A stretch of DNA of 64,000 nucleotides, from NCBI GenBank assembly GCA_039720395.1, contig CM077823.1, positions 7,306,909-7,370,908 of the forward strand. Direction: 5' to 3'. Below, piece after piece: positions 46,806 through 59,461 of this stretch; position 1 is the first letter of the stretch, and each line of letters opens with the position of its first letter. The DNA is from Liquidambar formosana (taxonomy: Eukaryota > Streptophyta > Magnoliopsida > Saxifragales > Altingiaceae). The notes beneath the pieces are model-generated. The model was not told the origin of the DNA, made no database searches, and saw only the letters and a program-made list of their open reading frames with translations. The translations under genes were made by a program, and so were the position numbers.

Positions 46806-49800
46806 TGTCAAAGTTTAGTTATTAGTGGTGAAAATTTTCTTAAGATAGGCTAGTTGCTTCTCAAGGAAGCCACCTTGTTGCTTCTCAAAGTAGCTACTTA
46901 GTTGTTTATGTAGGAAGCTAGTGGTTCCTTCTTTAAAGAGCACCCTACTCTATAAAAGTACGTAATATGTTGTCTATTGAATGGTGTTAAATGATTTGAT
47001 AGAAATTTGGTTTAGATTTATCTTCCTCTCTCTCTCTCTCTCTTGCTCCCTCATCTACTTCTATCTTTGAAAAAGGATTTTTGTGCAAAAATTACCACAC
47101 TTAATTGATTGGGAATCCAATGTGCTCAAGCCCTAGATAGTGATGTTGATGAGGATGCTCAATAAAAGCCCTAGCTAAATCTAAACCAAATTTTAATCTT
47201 CATTAATTAGATTCACCTACAAGAAAAGCACTCCTAATAAATCAACCTCGTCCTTCACAAACTTAAATTCAGCACACAAGCACTTTTATGAACATTCACA
47301 TCCATTTATCATACACATTAATAGAAATGAAAAGCAATAAATGGATTATGGATGGACACACGAAATATGTGGGGAAAACCACAACATGGGGAAAAACCAC
47401 AGTTAACCTAAACCACAAATCCTATAAATCAAGAAAGACTTATAAGACAAGGGAAGAAATACACTACAACCCCTATACCTAGCGATTGTCCTATATCTTC
47501 TTCCTCGTACTTGTAAACTAAGCTTTAACCTCAACATTAGCCCACAAATGCCATGACGCTTCCAAGATCTCCTTCTTGGACAACAACCTTGAGATGCGTG
47601 TGGAAGGCAAACTAACCTCTACCTTAACCTTGGTGAGAAACATATATGGGAACAATCTAAAAATATTAAGATGTATCAATGGTGTTCTCTCTAGAAGAGC
47701 AAGCACATAACAATAGAGGTTCTCAAACTCTCTCCAAGCTTAGCTCTAGGTTGATTATGCAAGAAGAAGACATAAGGATTATTTATACCTAGGGTTTGGG
47801 TGTGTGTAGGGTTTCCAAAAAGGGCAAGATAATCATTCTTGGGATTGCTCTAGGTCTTGTGTCATTCGAATGACTAGCATGGTGCGTTTGAATGGTGCAA
47901 TAGCTACAAATAGAGTGTCGTCTCGGCCACTGCAATTTTCAAACGTAATGTCTATCTAGGACAAAGTTACATCTCGAGTTACATTCTGTTTGAACGGCAA
48001 AATCCATGCATTCGAACGAGACTTGTAAAATTTTAAAATTAATCTCTAAACCACGCATGTTTAACCCAAATAATCTCCTACACACACAACACCAATAACA
48101 AATAGAAACTAACCACGGTAACCACCTGAGGTAGTTCTAACTTCTAAGGCCTCAAGTCACTTACCATGCCTAAAGTATGCAAGGTTCATTCAATCCACAC
48201 ACAAGATTTTCAATACATCAAGTCCTCATCTTCAACTTCATTGTAGCACAAGACAGGGATAAACCCTAGACTCAACATACAACACAAGGTTTTTGCGACG
48301 GAATTAAGCCAACACCTTAGTACTTAACAATCTTCTATCTTTTCTTCTTATTTCTTTACTCTATCATTCGTCAAAAATTTCCCTTCTAGTTAAAATCCAT
48401 TCAATTCCACATTCTCATCATTCCCTAGATTTGAATTCCCATCAATTTGGGTTATTTGTCTTCCACGTGTTCTTGTAAACCTATCATTTCTCTACCATAA
48501 TCCCTTCCCACCTAATTCTTCATGAATTTCACCACCTTTCTTTACAAGACAGCCCTTACCATAGAGTTTTCGAGGCTGTCCTTTATCAATAAGTTATTTA
48601 TTCTTCAAAGGAAGAAGACTTTCTTCTTTGTTGTAAAGCTTCTCCTAAGGCAATAAGCAACTCTTCCCTCTTCTTCAAACCTCTTTACCAAACTTCAGAA
48701 CAGTAACATTCTAACGGATTTATTTGAGATCTCAAGAACCCCAAGTTTGAATTATGGCCATCAGATGTGCCATGTTGGATTCATCTGGGATCAGTGACTT
48801 TAGTGGTGCCGACCTTTTAGTGAGGTAGTGTCGAAGGTATAGTTTTGGATTGCTGAGATTCATTTTGGATGTGTTGAGGTCCTTTGTAAGGAGTGGCAAG
48901 ATGACTAAATTTAATGCTGAGTGGAATGAATCAATTCTTTGCCTTCTCCGTGTCAATCTATAGGGTTCATATTACCGAGCCTTCTTTTGGATGCACTGAG
49001 TTCACAGCTTTAGATCACTCACAGTTTGTTAGGCTTGTCTTTCTTTAGAGAGACTGGGTAGATGAAGACTTCTGGTTTTGATTCAGCTTTAAGTTCCTTA
49101 ATGAATGCACACTTTCCAACTAATTTATGACTATTCCACAGAGAATAGATAGATATGGTCCTAAGCTAAGTCATGAAATTTCCAACACAAGTATATAGGT
49201 TATTTGACTTTACATTGTTTACATTTGGTCTACAAGACTGCACATGCATGCTCTCTCATCGATACTCGACTTTAAAAATGTTTCTTTGGATTAAATTTCT
49301 ATTAATTAGGTTGTCAATAACAAGCTGATTTTGAATTTGTAGATTGAAGTTTAGTTGTTAATTATGAATGTGCTACTTACTTGGAGTTTGATTAGGAATT
49401 AAAACTTATCGGCAACTCTATCTATGGTTGATTTATTCTCAATAAGCTGTTGAAGTCAGTATTGAATTTAGATTTATTCTTAATGAAAATCTCTGATGAG
49501 GGCAAAATTTAGAAAATTCACAAAGATTATGTGGGCTCCAACAATGCAACAATCACTTCACCATGGTGCCACATAGAGGAGTGCGTTTGGTGGGGTATGT
49601 TTGAAATTATATGGTTCAATCCTGCATGGATTTGATGCAATATGCAAATTCCTTGTTTAGGAGTATTTTAGTAATTTTATTGACTTGGGTTTGTTAGTTG
49701 TCAAAGTTAGAAGGAGTTTAGTTATGGTTTTAGTGATTTAGTCGATATATTCTTGTTCTTGTTTGAGTTAGTATGGGTCTTATTACTTATTAGATACTAG

Positions 49801-49857
49801 TTACTGGTAAGTCTTTTACTTGTTTTTAGAAAGTTCTCTAATTTGACTAATAGTAGA
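46806..49857. other. Intron DNA with unresolved old repeats
   Basis: A CT microsatellite is at 47028-47042. A stretch with ctctataaaagtacg near 46960 could be an old LTR. No coding segment is recognised. From about 49687 the sequence resembles an old Copia-type LTR that the solo LTR at 49858 interrupts; this is a weak call. Confidence 0.35.
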
Positions 49858-50337
49858 TGTAATACCCGTAATTTTTAAATAGGGTATTAAGGGTTTAATC
49901 TATGGTCAACGTAGCTAATCCCTTGATTTTTTTTCAAATGATTACATGCATGGGTAATGCATGTGTATGATATTATGATGTTGGATGTGTTTTGATGCTT
50001 GTGTTGGTGCATTGAGTATCTTTCGGGTGCGTTTAGCCTTATTTGCAACTTAAGAATTTAAGCTGCTGAAATTTGGCTAAGTGTTGGGAAAAAATGAATT
50101 TCGTAAATCTTCGTTTTAAAGGATAATTTTTGGCAGTAATGGGAGTTTATAATATTATAAGACATTGGTGATTTTATGGGATTTTATTTTCATGTTTGGA
50201 TCGGGTTCCATGCATGTTTGTTTTAGGAAAATCTGTCGGGCGACAGATTTTGTACTAAAACTTGGAAATGAGATTTTGATATATTGGGAATTTGATTTTT
50301 CTTATATTTTATTTGGATTCAAATGGAGGGTTATTTG

Positions 50338-50475
50338 CTTATTTTCATTAAATAACTTAAAGTAAAAGGAAGAAGAAAAGAATGGAGAAGATAAAAAGAA
50401 TGGAGAAGATAAATAAGTTTATCTTCTCCATTCTTTTCTTCTTCCTTTTACTTTAAGTTATTTAATGAAAATAAG
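50338..50475. repeat. Perfect 56-bp inverted repeat (hairpin) in the solo LTR
   Basis: Arms 50338-50393 and 50420-50475 are exact reverse complements. The 26-nt loop holds a further direct copy of aagaatggagaagata. Perfect arms in an old LTR suggest a recent template-switch or snap-back event. Confidence 0.92.
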
Positions 50476-50539
50476 GCAGTGGTATGTACTGTGTGGGTTT
50501 ATACACATTTGCCTGAGTTACTGGGCATTTTCAGCAAAA

Positions 50540-50655
50540 GACGATCGATCGTGCCTTGGGGACGATCAATCGTAGGTGCCCCAGAAACGTGATTTCACTT
50601 CTGTTTTCCACGATCGATCGTGCCCTCAGACCACGATTGATCGTGCATCGCAGAT
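50540..50655. repeat. Cluster of acgatcgatcgt-type palindromes
   Basis: Four related units occur in about 115 bp: gacgatcgatcgtgcc, gacgatcaatcgtagg, cacgatcgatcgtgcc and cacgattgatcgtgca. Two contain a perfect acgatcgatcgt palindrome. Confidence 0.8.
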
Positions 50656-52548
50656 TTTGCAAATTTTTTTGCGTTAAATGATGCATATGCCCCTCACCCC
50701 TTTAAAAACCCATCACCCACGACTTAAAGACAAGATCTGGTCTTTTTGAGGATGGAGAGAGAGAGAGAGAGAAGGAGAAAAGGAGAAAAAGGGGTGGAGG
50801 CTTGACGGCATCTCGTCGGAGCACGGCGACCTCGATCCGACGCCAGTGAGCTCGGATCTAGCGTATTTTGACTCAATCTACGCGTATATGGTTGTGGATT
50901 TAGGCTTTTCTCTCTCTTTGATGCTTGGGAATGCATTATTATGGTTAGATTCATCTTCTCCAACCTCTTAGTGGAGCTTGGAGCTTACTCATGGTGATTT
51001 AAGCTTGGATTTCATGGGTGTTGGCATGGATTGTCATCCTCACCAACTCTTTTGAATTCTTAGAGGTATTTTCTCATATTTTAGAGTTAAGGTTTGTAAT
51101 TTCTTTTGGTTTATCATCTCATTCTTACATTTATGGGTTTATTCATGCATATTGGGGAGTTTTGGTGGTGATTTGGAGTTGGGACCTCCGTTACCAACAT
51201 CAACCAAGTCATTTGGGAGCTAGAGTTTGGATTGGGAGCTTGCATTTGCATCATAGGGCTTGGATTTCACACCCACAACATCAAAGGTTACATTTTTCCA
51301 CGCATTTGATTGAGGTAGGTGCAATTTACATAGGTTTAAACTATTGACATGATAATATGGTATATATTATCATATTATTTGGTATTCTTGGGCCTAGAAT
51401 ATGTATATATACATGATTTATGGAATAAATCTTGAATGAAACTTTGAGTATTGGATAACGTAAATTGGAAATTACGTTTATTAATGAGTTGGTTTGTTTT
51501 ATACATTCTATGGAATATAATTGTATAGATTTTATAAGTATTTATGTTGTTAACATAAATTGGTATAATTATGTCATTATTTTCCACTATGGTTTATGTG
51601 GTATATTTTGGGAGATGATTTTGGTTAAAAATCATTTTATGGTTTATCGCACTGCATGTTGGGCATAATCATGCATTAAATGAACTTAATGAATACTGGG
51701 TAAAAGTATTGCATAAAAAGGGGTCATTAGAATTGGACTACTTGCAGTCAATGGGATTTTACGGTGTTTTCCATTCCTTTGGTCCTGGGGTACTTTCCGG
51801 TTCTAGGTAGGAACCCTTGTGTTGTCCTCTTGGAGGTTGGGTTTAAATCCTCCGTTTCCACGCGAAGACTCTTATGGGAGTGGTCGGTAATTAATGGAAT
51901 TAATGAAAATTGGACATGAGTCACATGCATTGGGCGTTATGCCTTATTTATTTTAAAATATGGGTTATAACTTATTTTGGACTTGTAATATACTTGGTTA
52001 GTATATTTTGATTTAAATGATATAATTGGTTTTATTTATGTCATTGCTTTAGTTTACTATGTTAAATTGTATCTACTGAGTCATCAGACTCACGCCTATT
52101 ATTTTAAATGTTTTTCAGATAATCCAGGGATTGGTTTTGCTAGCATAGGCGGCAAATGCGCTTATCGGAAATTTTATTTGTTATTTATGAATGTATTTTT
52201 GTGAGAAGGAATATGTAATTAAATGGGTTTTCTATTGGGTTAATGTAATTGAAATTAAATCAGGGTTGTAATCTTAATTAATTATGCTTGCATATATGTG
52301 GGAATGCGATGCATGAGATGTTACCACACTTATGGATGACGTGGGAATTTTTATGTATGGATTTTTATAACAGGTTTTCATGATGGTATGTCCTATCTAC
52401 GAATGGGTCATATCTAAAAAGAGAAAAATTTTAAAATGGTTGAGGTTTTAACACGTGTCATCCATGTTTTATCAAAGGATTTATTAAAGAAAAAGCTTGT
52501 TTTATTATTATTGATCACAGCTTAATTAATTTGGGTCGTGACAGTAGA

Positions 52549-53727
52549 ATTAAGAATTTAGTAAGTGGATTGTATGACTCTCTATAAAAGTAAGGCTTGT
52601 AAACACAATTACACAGAATTGATTAATGATTCCTGCAGCTTTTGCATTCAATTAATAGTGAAACTCCATTTGATTGCCTTTTAGATTAGACTCCTAGAAA
52701 CCTTTAGTGAGATTGAGGATCTTCTCTCTTTTGTTGTCTTCTTCTTCTTCTCCTTATTTTTAATTTACTATACTGTTGTAAACTCCATTTATTCACGATC
52801 AGCTCTTTCTTTAGTCTTTTTTTTCTTTTTTTTCCTTAAAGCCTTATTTTTCACCATAAACCCTAACCTTACCTTTCTATACAATTTAACCTTGAAAAAC
52901 TGAAAAATGATCATTCTATCCAGAAATTACAGCAGACTTACTTCTTTTGATTTATTGCCATATTATTCCTTAAACTATCATCAAATTAACCCTTATTCCA
53001 TCTACAAATCCTAGTGGCCCCATACCAAAAGGTTTTAGCTCACCTATACTTGATTATAGGCAACCTTATTCTTTCCTACATGACTCATTTAATTTTATGC
53101 TAAAGATCGGACAAGGACAATAGCTTTTCATTCTTTCAGTTCCAGTATGATCCTAAAATGCTTCAAAAAGAAACAGAATCATTTTGGGACCAATATTGTA
53201 ATGCGGCTTTAAGCTTGTGGCTTGTCTAAAACCTGCTTGTCTGGATCTCATTTCTTTTGCTTGGAAAAATGGGAAATGAAAAGAAAATTTAATTTTGAAT
53301 CTTAAATTTTTCATCATTTGGAACTAAGAAAATGGAAAGTCCACTCAGCTGAGCTTAGTCCAGTTATTTGGCTTCGTTGGCTTGGGTTTTTCTATTAGTC
53401 AGAAGCCAACATAACAGATCTAGTCTTTTTTCTTTGAAGCAAATCAATTGTTAAAATCCAATTAACACTAGAAGAAGCAGGAACCACAACTTGGGAAAGA
53501 TTGAAAAAGGCCATTCTTGGTCTTGGACGGGAGTCATCTAATGAACTTTGAAGAATACTTATAATTTAGGCCATTGAATTCAATTGAATGGCTGTTAGGA
53601 AATCGCTCCTCCCTAAAGTTGCTTTAAGACATGATTATACTATCCAGCTGCTTAGGTGCATTAGTTAGTTGCAGGACATAAATTATCTTTCATACTTACC
53701 CCTTTGGTTGTTTTTCCTTGCATATAG
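52549..53727. other. End of the long GH31 pseudogene intron
   Basis: AT-rich intron DNA. Just after the solo LTR, ctctataaaagtaaggcttgt could belong to the older LTR that was split. No coding segment is recognised. Confidence 0.4.
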
Positions 53728-56333
53728 GATTTCACTAATGCCGATATGGTTACAAGAACATTTCTGATGTTGAGGGAGTGGTTTCTGGCTATGCAAAAGC
53801 TGGTATCCCTCTTGAAGTTATGTGGACAGATATTGAATATATGGACGGATATAAGAATTTTACTTTTGATCCTATCAAATTACCATTGAACCACATGAAG
53901 AAATTTGTGGACACACTCCATCAAAATGGTCGGAAATATGTGCTCATTTTGGATCCCGGTATGTAACAACAAATGCAAAGGAACTTTTTATTTTTCACTT
54001 GGAACTCTATTTTTTCTTACCCCCCCCCCCCCCCCCCCCCCCCCATTCTCTTGTTTTAGTTTCTAAATATTATTTGACATAAGGAAAATGATTTCATACT
54101 TGAATGCATAAGGCAAGCCAACTCTGCTAATGACACTTTCTATCACTTTAATGAAGAATTTAAAGTGCCTTTTTCATAGGTATCAGAGTGAATAACACAT
54201 ATGCAACCTACATAAGAGGGATGGAAGCTGATGTCTTCATAAAACATGATGGTATACCTTACTTGGGCATGAGGCCTGGGCCAGTATACTTCCCTGATTT
54301 TATAAATCCTGTCACCAAAATCTTCTAGGGTGATGAGATCAAAACATTTCGAGATCTTTTCCCCTTTGATAGCCTAGGGTTTGACAAGAATGAGATATCC
54401 AATCACATAACTTCTCCTCCAACCCCACTTTCTACCCTTGATGACCCTCCCTACAAAATTAACAATAATAGAAACTGATGGCTCATCATTGATAAAACAG
54501 TTCCAGCAATGGCTCTACACTATGGTAACATCAGAGAGTATTATGACCATAACCTTTATGGACTATTAGAATCCAAAGTAACCAATGAGGCATTAATTGA
54601 TGTGACTGGTAAAAGACCATTTATAGTTGCTAGATCAACTTTTGTAGGCTCTGGCAAGTATACAGCCTATTGGACTGGAGACAATGCTGCCACTTAGGAT
54701 GATTTGGCATGTACCATTCCAGCTATTTTGAATTTTGGACTATTTAGAATTCCAATGGTTGAAGCTGATATCTGTAGCTTTTACAAAAACACAATTGAAG
54801 AGCTCTGTTAGCATTGGATTCGCGTAGGGAGCTTTTTAACAGTACATAGAAAGTTCAATATTTCATTCTGTTTTGCTTAACATAAAAAAGAGTTATTTTG
54901 CTTTTCAAAGTCTCTGAGACGAGTTTCTTTTTTTTTTTTCCCCCCCAAATTTATTGTACCATTTTTAGGGTTTCAGGAAAAGACACAATTTTAAACTTCT
55001 TATTTTCATCTTTGGTTATGATTTCCTTTTCAATTAAAGTGCTTTAGAAAGAAACTTGAAAAATTTCATTTCCAAGGGGTATCCAAATGCCACCATAGGG
55101 AATTGGAAAGCATCGTGCTTTTTTGTTTCCTAAGACTGTAAGCAATTATCTCTGAATTTTCCAACTATGCAGCTAGGGGCATTTTATCCCTTTGCAAGAG
55201 CCCACTCAGGCAGGTTTACAATTCGTCAAGAACCCTTTCTCGGGGATTCAGTTGCTGCATCAGCCAGAAAGGTTCTTGGGCTCCGCTACTGGCTACTCCC
55301 CTACTTTTATACCTTAATGTACAAGGCACACACCAAAGGGACCCCAATCGTACGAACCCTTTTCTTCTCATTCCCTCAGGATATCAACACTTATAAAATC
55401 AACTCGCAGTTTCTGATTGGTGGGGGTGTGATGGTGTCACCTGTGTTGAAGTCAGGAATTGTCTCAGTTGATGTCTACTTCTCGGCAGGAAATTGGTTTG
55501 AACTCTTCAATTACTCACATTTGGTGAGTGTAGGTTCGGGAAAGCACATAATGCTTGATGCACCGCCCGATCATATAAATGTGCATGTTTGAGAAGGTAG
55601 TGTTTTGGCTATGCAAGGACCGGCCATGACAACAGAAACAGCCCGAAAGACAGCATTTTAGCTCTTGGTGGTTGTCAGTGAGATTGAAAACAGCACTGAA
55701 GAAGTTTTCTTAGATAATGGAGAGGAAGTGGAGATGGGAAGGGAGAAAGGTAAGTGGAGTTTTGTGAGATTTAATTGCAGAGTGATTGGGAATTATGTAA
55801 CGGTTGGATCAGATGTGGTGAATGGAGGATTTGCAGTAAATCAGAGTTGGATCATTGATACGGTGACTGTTTTAAGTTTGAAAAAGGCTAAGAGGTTGAA
55901 GGGGTATGAGTTATACTTTTACACGGGAACAAAGCTTGAGGCAAAATCAGGTATAGAAACAAGCTTTGATAGCCATGGACAGTTTGTTATTGTAGAGATC
56001 TCAGGGCTATCACTGCTTATTGGAGAGGAGTTCAAGTTGGAGCTGAAACTTAGCAGCTAGTGAAATATTTCGACGACAATTAAAACTAGGACTGGTAAGC
56101 ATTGTTGATGTCTCAAGGCTCACTGCTTATTTCAGTAATCTGTTGGTGCCCCTCTTTTTTTTTTTTTTTTTTTAAATTTAATATTTTTAATTTAGATATG
56201 ATTTCTTGAAATGACCTTAATTGGAATAAGGCATGTTTAATTTTTGATGAACATATTCTAGAGACATGCAAACTGGTCCCAAGATTTACATTTTACCATA
56301 AATGGATGAAATTTTAGAACTTTGAATCTCTTA

Positions 56334-56597
56334 CCACTGAGGCTGGTAGCCTAGTGGTGAAGGCTTTGGCTTTAGGTGGTCGTGGGTTCGAGGCATGGTA
56401 GTGCCCCCCTTGAACCCCCTTCCATTCTGGCCAGCTGTGTACCCACTAGATCTTTGGTGGGGCTAAGGTGACGGGCTCCCCCTTTGGGTAGTAAGCTATG
56501 GCTCAAACCGAACATTCCTCATCGGGTAGAGGCTCCTATGGTAACGCCCAAGGGTGGATTGTTATTGTTGGTCACCCCCCTTTGCCCTTTTTTTCTT

Positions 56598-56630
<33 letters not shown>
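56334..56630 (+). mobile_element. tRNA-derived SINE (297 bp) with 19-bp duplication
   Basis: It is flanked by tagaactttgaatctctta at 56315-56333 and 56631-56649. A-box ggtagcctagtggtgaagg and B-box gggttcgaggc form the internal pol III promoter. The element ends in a 30-A tail. It belongs to a different family from the SINE at 32109. Confidence 0.93.
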
Positions 56631-56632
<2 letters not shown>

Positions 56633-56649
56633 GAACTTTGAATCTCTTA

Positions 56650-57088
56650 GGAAATAAACTTCTTTGGCTTTGAAGTCTGAACAAAATATATCTTGTAAGT
56701 GATTCAATTCAGTGTCTGAATGAACTATTGTAAACTTTAGGGTGTTAATAAATTTACTCCCAGAATTTTGTGCAACAAAGGATGTTCAGATTTGATTCTA
56801 TTTTCCAGTGATCTGTTTTGGTCTTAAACTACACTTTTTTGGTAAATAATGATTTTTTTTCTCTCACGAGTCACGAGTCGCATCTTTCATTGTATGGATT
56901 ATGAATCTAGTTTTTAGAATTGTAAGAATCAATCAATTTGGAATCATGCTTTAGGGGCTATGAATGTTTACATACCATCTATGCTGTTTTTTGCTACATA
57001 ATAAATTAAGACCTAAAACTCATTCGATATAAATCATTCTCATTTAGATACTAGTTCTCATCATTGATTGGCACTATTATTACTATTG
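56650..57088. other. Intergenic DNA
   Basis: No gene or element is recognised. Confidence 0.5.
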
Positions 57089-57720
57089 GGAAATCCTATA
57101 TCCCACATCGATTGAATATCAAGTTTAACATGTTTTCATATACCGTACCTATTTGGACCCTCAAACTAATAGCTTAGGATTTTAGGTTGGAAACTTAACA
57201 AGGTATTAGAGCATGTTGTTTTTGGACCCATTTCATTCGTGAGTCTGTCTTTGTCTTTGTTGTTCACGTGCTATGAAGCACAGGCACTTCCCTAGAGTTA
57301 CTGTATCTATATCGGACACGACACCTCTTTCTTCCCATCTTTTTTCTTCTTTTTTCCTTCTTCCTTCTCCTTTTTGTCTTATATTATCAATGAATAACTT
57401 TATTAGGATTTCTAAAAACAATAGAAAAGATGCATTTTAAGTGATAGATTTCATGCTACTTGATATTATCTAGTTATATACATAAAATATATATTTCATG
57501 AATAGCGTGTCCTCGTTGTGTCATGTCCTAGATTTGAAGATTTTCTGTGTCAGCGTGTTCATGTCGTATTGTAATCGTGTTGCGTGTCGGTGTTCATGCT
57601 TCTTAGTTCATGTGAAAGTCTTATATCCCACATCGATTCAATATTGAGTTTAACATATCTTTATATACTTGTTTGAGCCCTCGACCTAGTAATTTATGCT
57701 TTTAGGTTGGAAACTTTACA
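57089..57720 (+). mobile_element. TRIM-like mini LTR retrotransposon
   Basis: Two diverged direct repeats of about 110 bp (57089-57200 and 57611-57720) share atatcccacatcgatt...ttttaggttggaaact and have TG...CA ends. After the first, aggtattagagc resembles a degraded initiator-tRNA primer site. The 410-bp interior has no coding capacity. A target duplication is not clear. Confidence 0.65.
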
Positions 57721-57899
57721 ATTACCACATTACTTCACCTAATCACACTTGAATAAAAAAACTTGGTTTTGTGACATCTGCCTTTATTTAGTTGACCAAA
57801 TATACTTGGACATTTTTTGTCATTCTCCTTGTAGTCCACTGTGAAAGATTGTCTCAGTGCTTTGCTTGGGAATTCTTTCATCTTTCAAATCTTTGAGAT

Positions 57900-58615
57900 A
57901 TGAAAACTAGTTGTTATGAGTGTGCTTTGACGAGTGTTTTTTTCGAGCTAAAGGCTTAATTCTAGCTTGGATTCATGAAGGTAGCTCATTAATTTCTTCT
58001 GTTATGAATAATTCAACAATTGATCTTAGAATGTTGCATAATTTGAAGGTTAGAGAAATTCTTAGAAAGGCTCCTAAATTTATACATGTTTTTGGAATCG
58101 TCCTCTATTTGATTAGGTTAAAGTGAATACTAATGGGGTTGCCAAAGGCAATCCTAGACTATCAACTAGTGGAGGTGTTTTTCGCAATCATTGAGGCTTT
58201 ATAAAAGGGGTTTTTTATTTTTTATTTTTTGGTTGTTAGCTTGGGAGTTTAGTCGGCTTTCTATGCTAAATTTATGAGTGTGATGATTGTAGTTACTTAT
58301 GCTTGGGAGAAGGGTTAGCTTAATTTATGGATTGAATGTGATTCTTTTGTAGTCATTTCGTGCCTTCGTAATCAATCATTCTCTCCTCCATGGTCTTTAA
58401 GTATTCAATGGAGGAGCTATTAGTATCTGCTTCAGAGGATATATGTTCGTTTTTCTCATATTTTTTGGGAAGTCAATTTTTTTGCAGGTAAGATTGCCAA
58501 TATTGCTTTTAGTTATCCTCATCTTACTTGGTGGTCTTCTGATCTTGGTCTTGTTGCTTTAGAGCTTGCTAGGGATATGAGTGGCATTCCTTTTTATAGA
58601 TTTGTAGTGTAATGT
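57900..58615 (+). mobile_element. L1-type LINE C-terminal fragment with RNase H
   Basis: Broken plus-strand translation reads SLISSVMNNSTIDLRML, then KVNTNGVAKGN-like RNase H start (58125-58150), LNLWIECDSFVVI (58320-58355) and TWWSSDLGLVALELARD near 58530-58575. Several stops and frame changes make it non-functional. Confidence 0.75.
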
Positions 58616-58879
58616 TTTCTAGATTCTTGTGAGCTGAATTGTGACATTTATAAGTCACCAAGATCAGATTTCTTGCTTGTTTCGTTATCTTCATTCTTAG
58701 TATTTTAATTTTCTTTCATTTTTTATTAAAACATAGAACTGATAGCACATGATTGGGAGGTCTTAGGGTGCTAACCTGGTTGGGATGCTAAGTTCTTCTA
58801 TGATGCTTAAGTTATGTTTGTTATGAGGGAATAAGGCAGGAAATGAAATGATGATTCCATTAGTCCAAAAAAAGGTGAT
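58616..58879. other. Intergenic DNA
   Basis: Possibly the LINE 3' UTR; nothing else is recognised. Confidence 0.4.
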
Positions 58880-59039
58880 TGTTTGGTAACCCAAGGGAAT
58901 AGAATGGTCATTTCTTTGTGGGGGTCGTCATTTCGTCCCAAATCAAGAGGAATGGTCATTCCCACTCTTTAAGGAATAAAATCATTAAAAATGGGCCATA
59001 CCTAATCTTTTCCAATCCATTTCCATCCCTTACCAAACA
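58880..59039. repeat. hAT-type MITE
   Basis: About 160 bp with inverted ends TGTTTGGTAA and TTACCAAACA, and internal ggaatgg/ccattcc blocks. A weaker relative is at 44040-44259, in both cases upstream of a GH31 copy. Confidence 0.65.
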
Positions 59040-59461
59040 TTGGAATTCCATATACAAACATTTTATATATAAATCATTTAATCTTCCCTTCGGTATTCTT
59101 CCTTTCTTCTCAATCTCTTTTGAAGGAAGTAGAAGACCCACGTGGATTATGCATTAGTGCAAGGGCCATCCTTGTGAAAGAACAGGAAAAAGGGCGAGAT
59201 GGGGGGCATGGCAATGCCCATTTTATGTTAATCGTGGCAGTTAACAGATTTAATGAAGACGAGTGGCACACTTTCCCATTCTAATAGGATGCTGCGTCTT
59301 CTTCTTCGTGACAGACTTTCTTAACTAAATTATTGTACATTTTTTTATTGCAATGGAGAAAAGTGTGGGTGGCATAAAAAATGCACCCATCTTGTTGTTT
59401 AGCATTGGAGATAAAGACTATAAATTTTGCAAGGATAGCTCTTTTATTTTTCTCAGAAATA

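Larger units (their letters stand above)
49858..52543. mobile_element. Large solo LTR (2686 bp), Ty3/Gypsy-like
   Basis: It starts TGTAATACCCG, ends GGGTCGTGACA and is flanked by the exact 5-bp duplication gtaga (49853-49857, 52544-52548). No primer site, polyprotein or second LTR is present, so it is a solo LTR. Its length and ends fit large Tekay-type LTRs. Inside are a perfect 56-bp inverted repeat and a cluster of ACGATCGATCGT-like palindromes. Confidence 0.88.
44425..56060 (+). pseudogene. GH31 alpha-glucosidase pseudogene
   Basis: Exon remnants 44425-45080, 53728-53958, 54180-54823 and 55173-56060 follow the alpha-glucosidase order with GT-AG borders. There are stops early in the first remnant and at GFH(stop)CRYGYK in the second. 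Several stops lie in the third, including two where TGG is expected (after TKIF and before DDL). Two or more lie in the last. A deletion of about 60 nt removes the sequence around the first remnant's [10 protein letters not shown] counterpart. The catalytic Asp region survives as GFDKNEIS, but its surroundings are altered. The N-terminal exon is not found. An 8.6-kb intron (45081-53727) is filled with transposons. The intact relative starts at 59462. Confidence 0.9.

Noticed and set aside
51018..51347. 109-codon frame in the solo LTR
   Set aside because: It lies wholly inside an LTR, with no recognisable domain and composition like its surroundings.
56334..56420. A possible tRNA gene from the A and B boxes
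   Set aside because: No cloverleaf or acceptor stem follows; the boxes belong to a SINE with a poly-A tail and target duplications.
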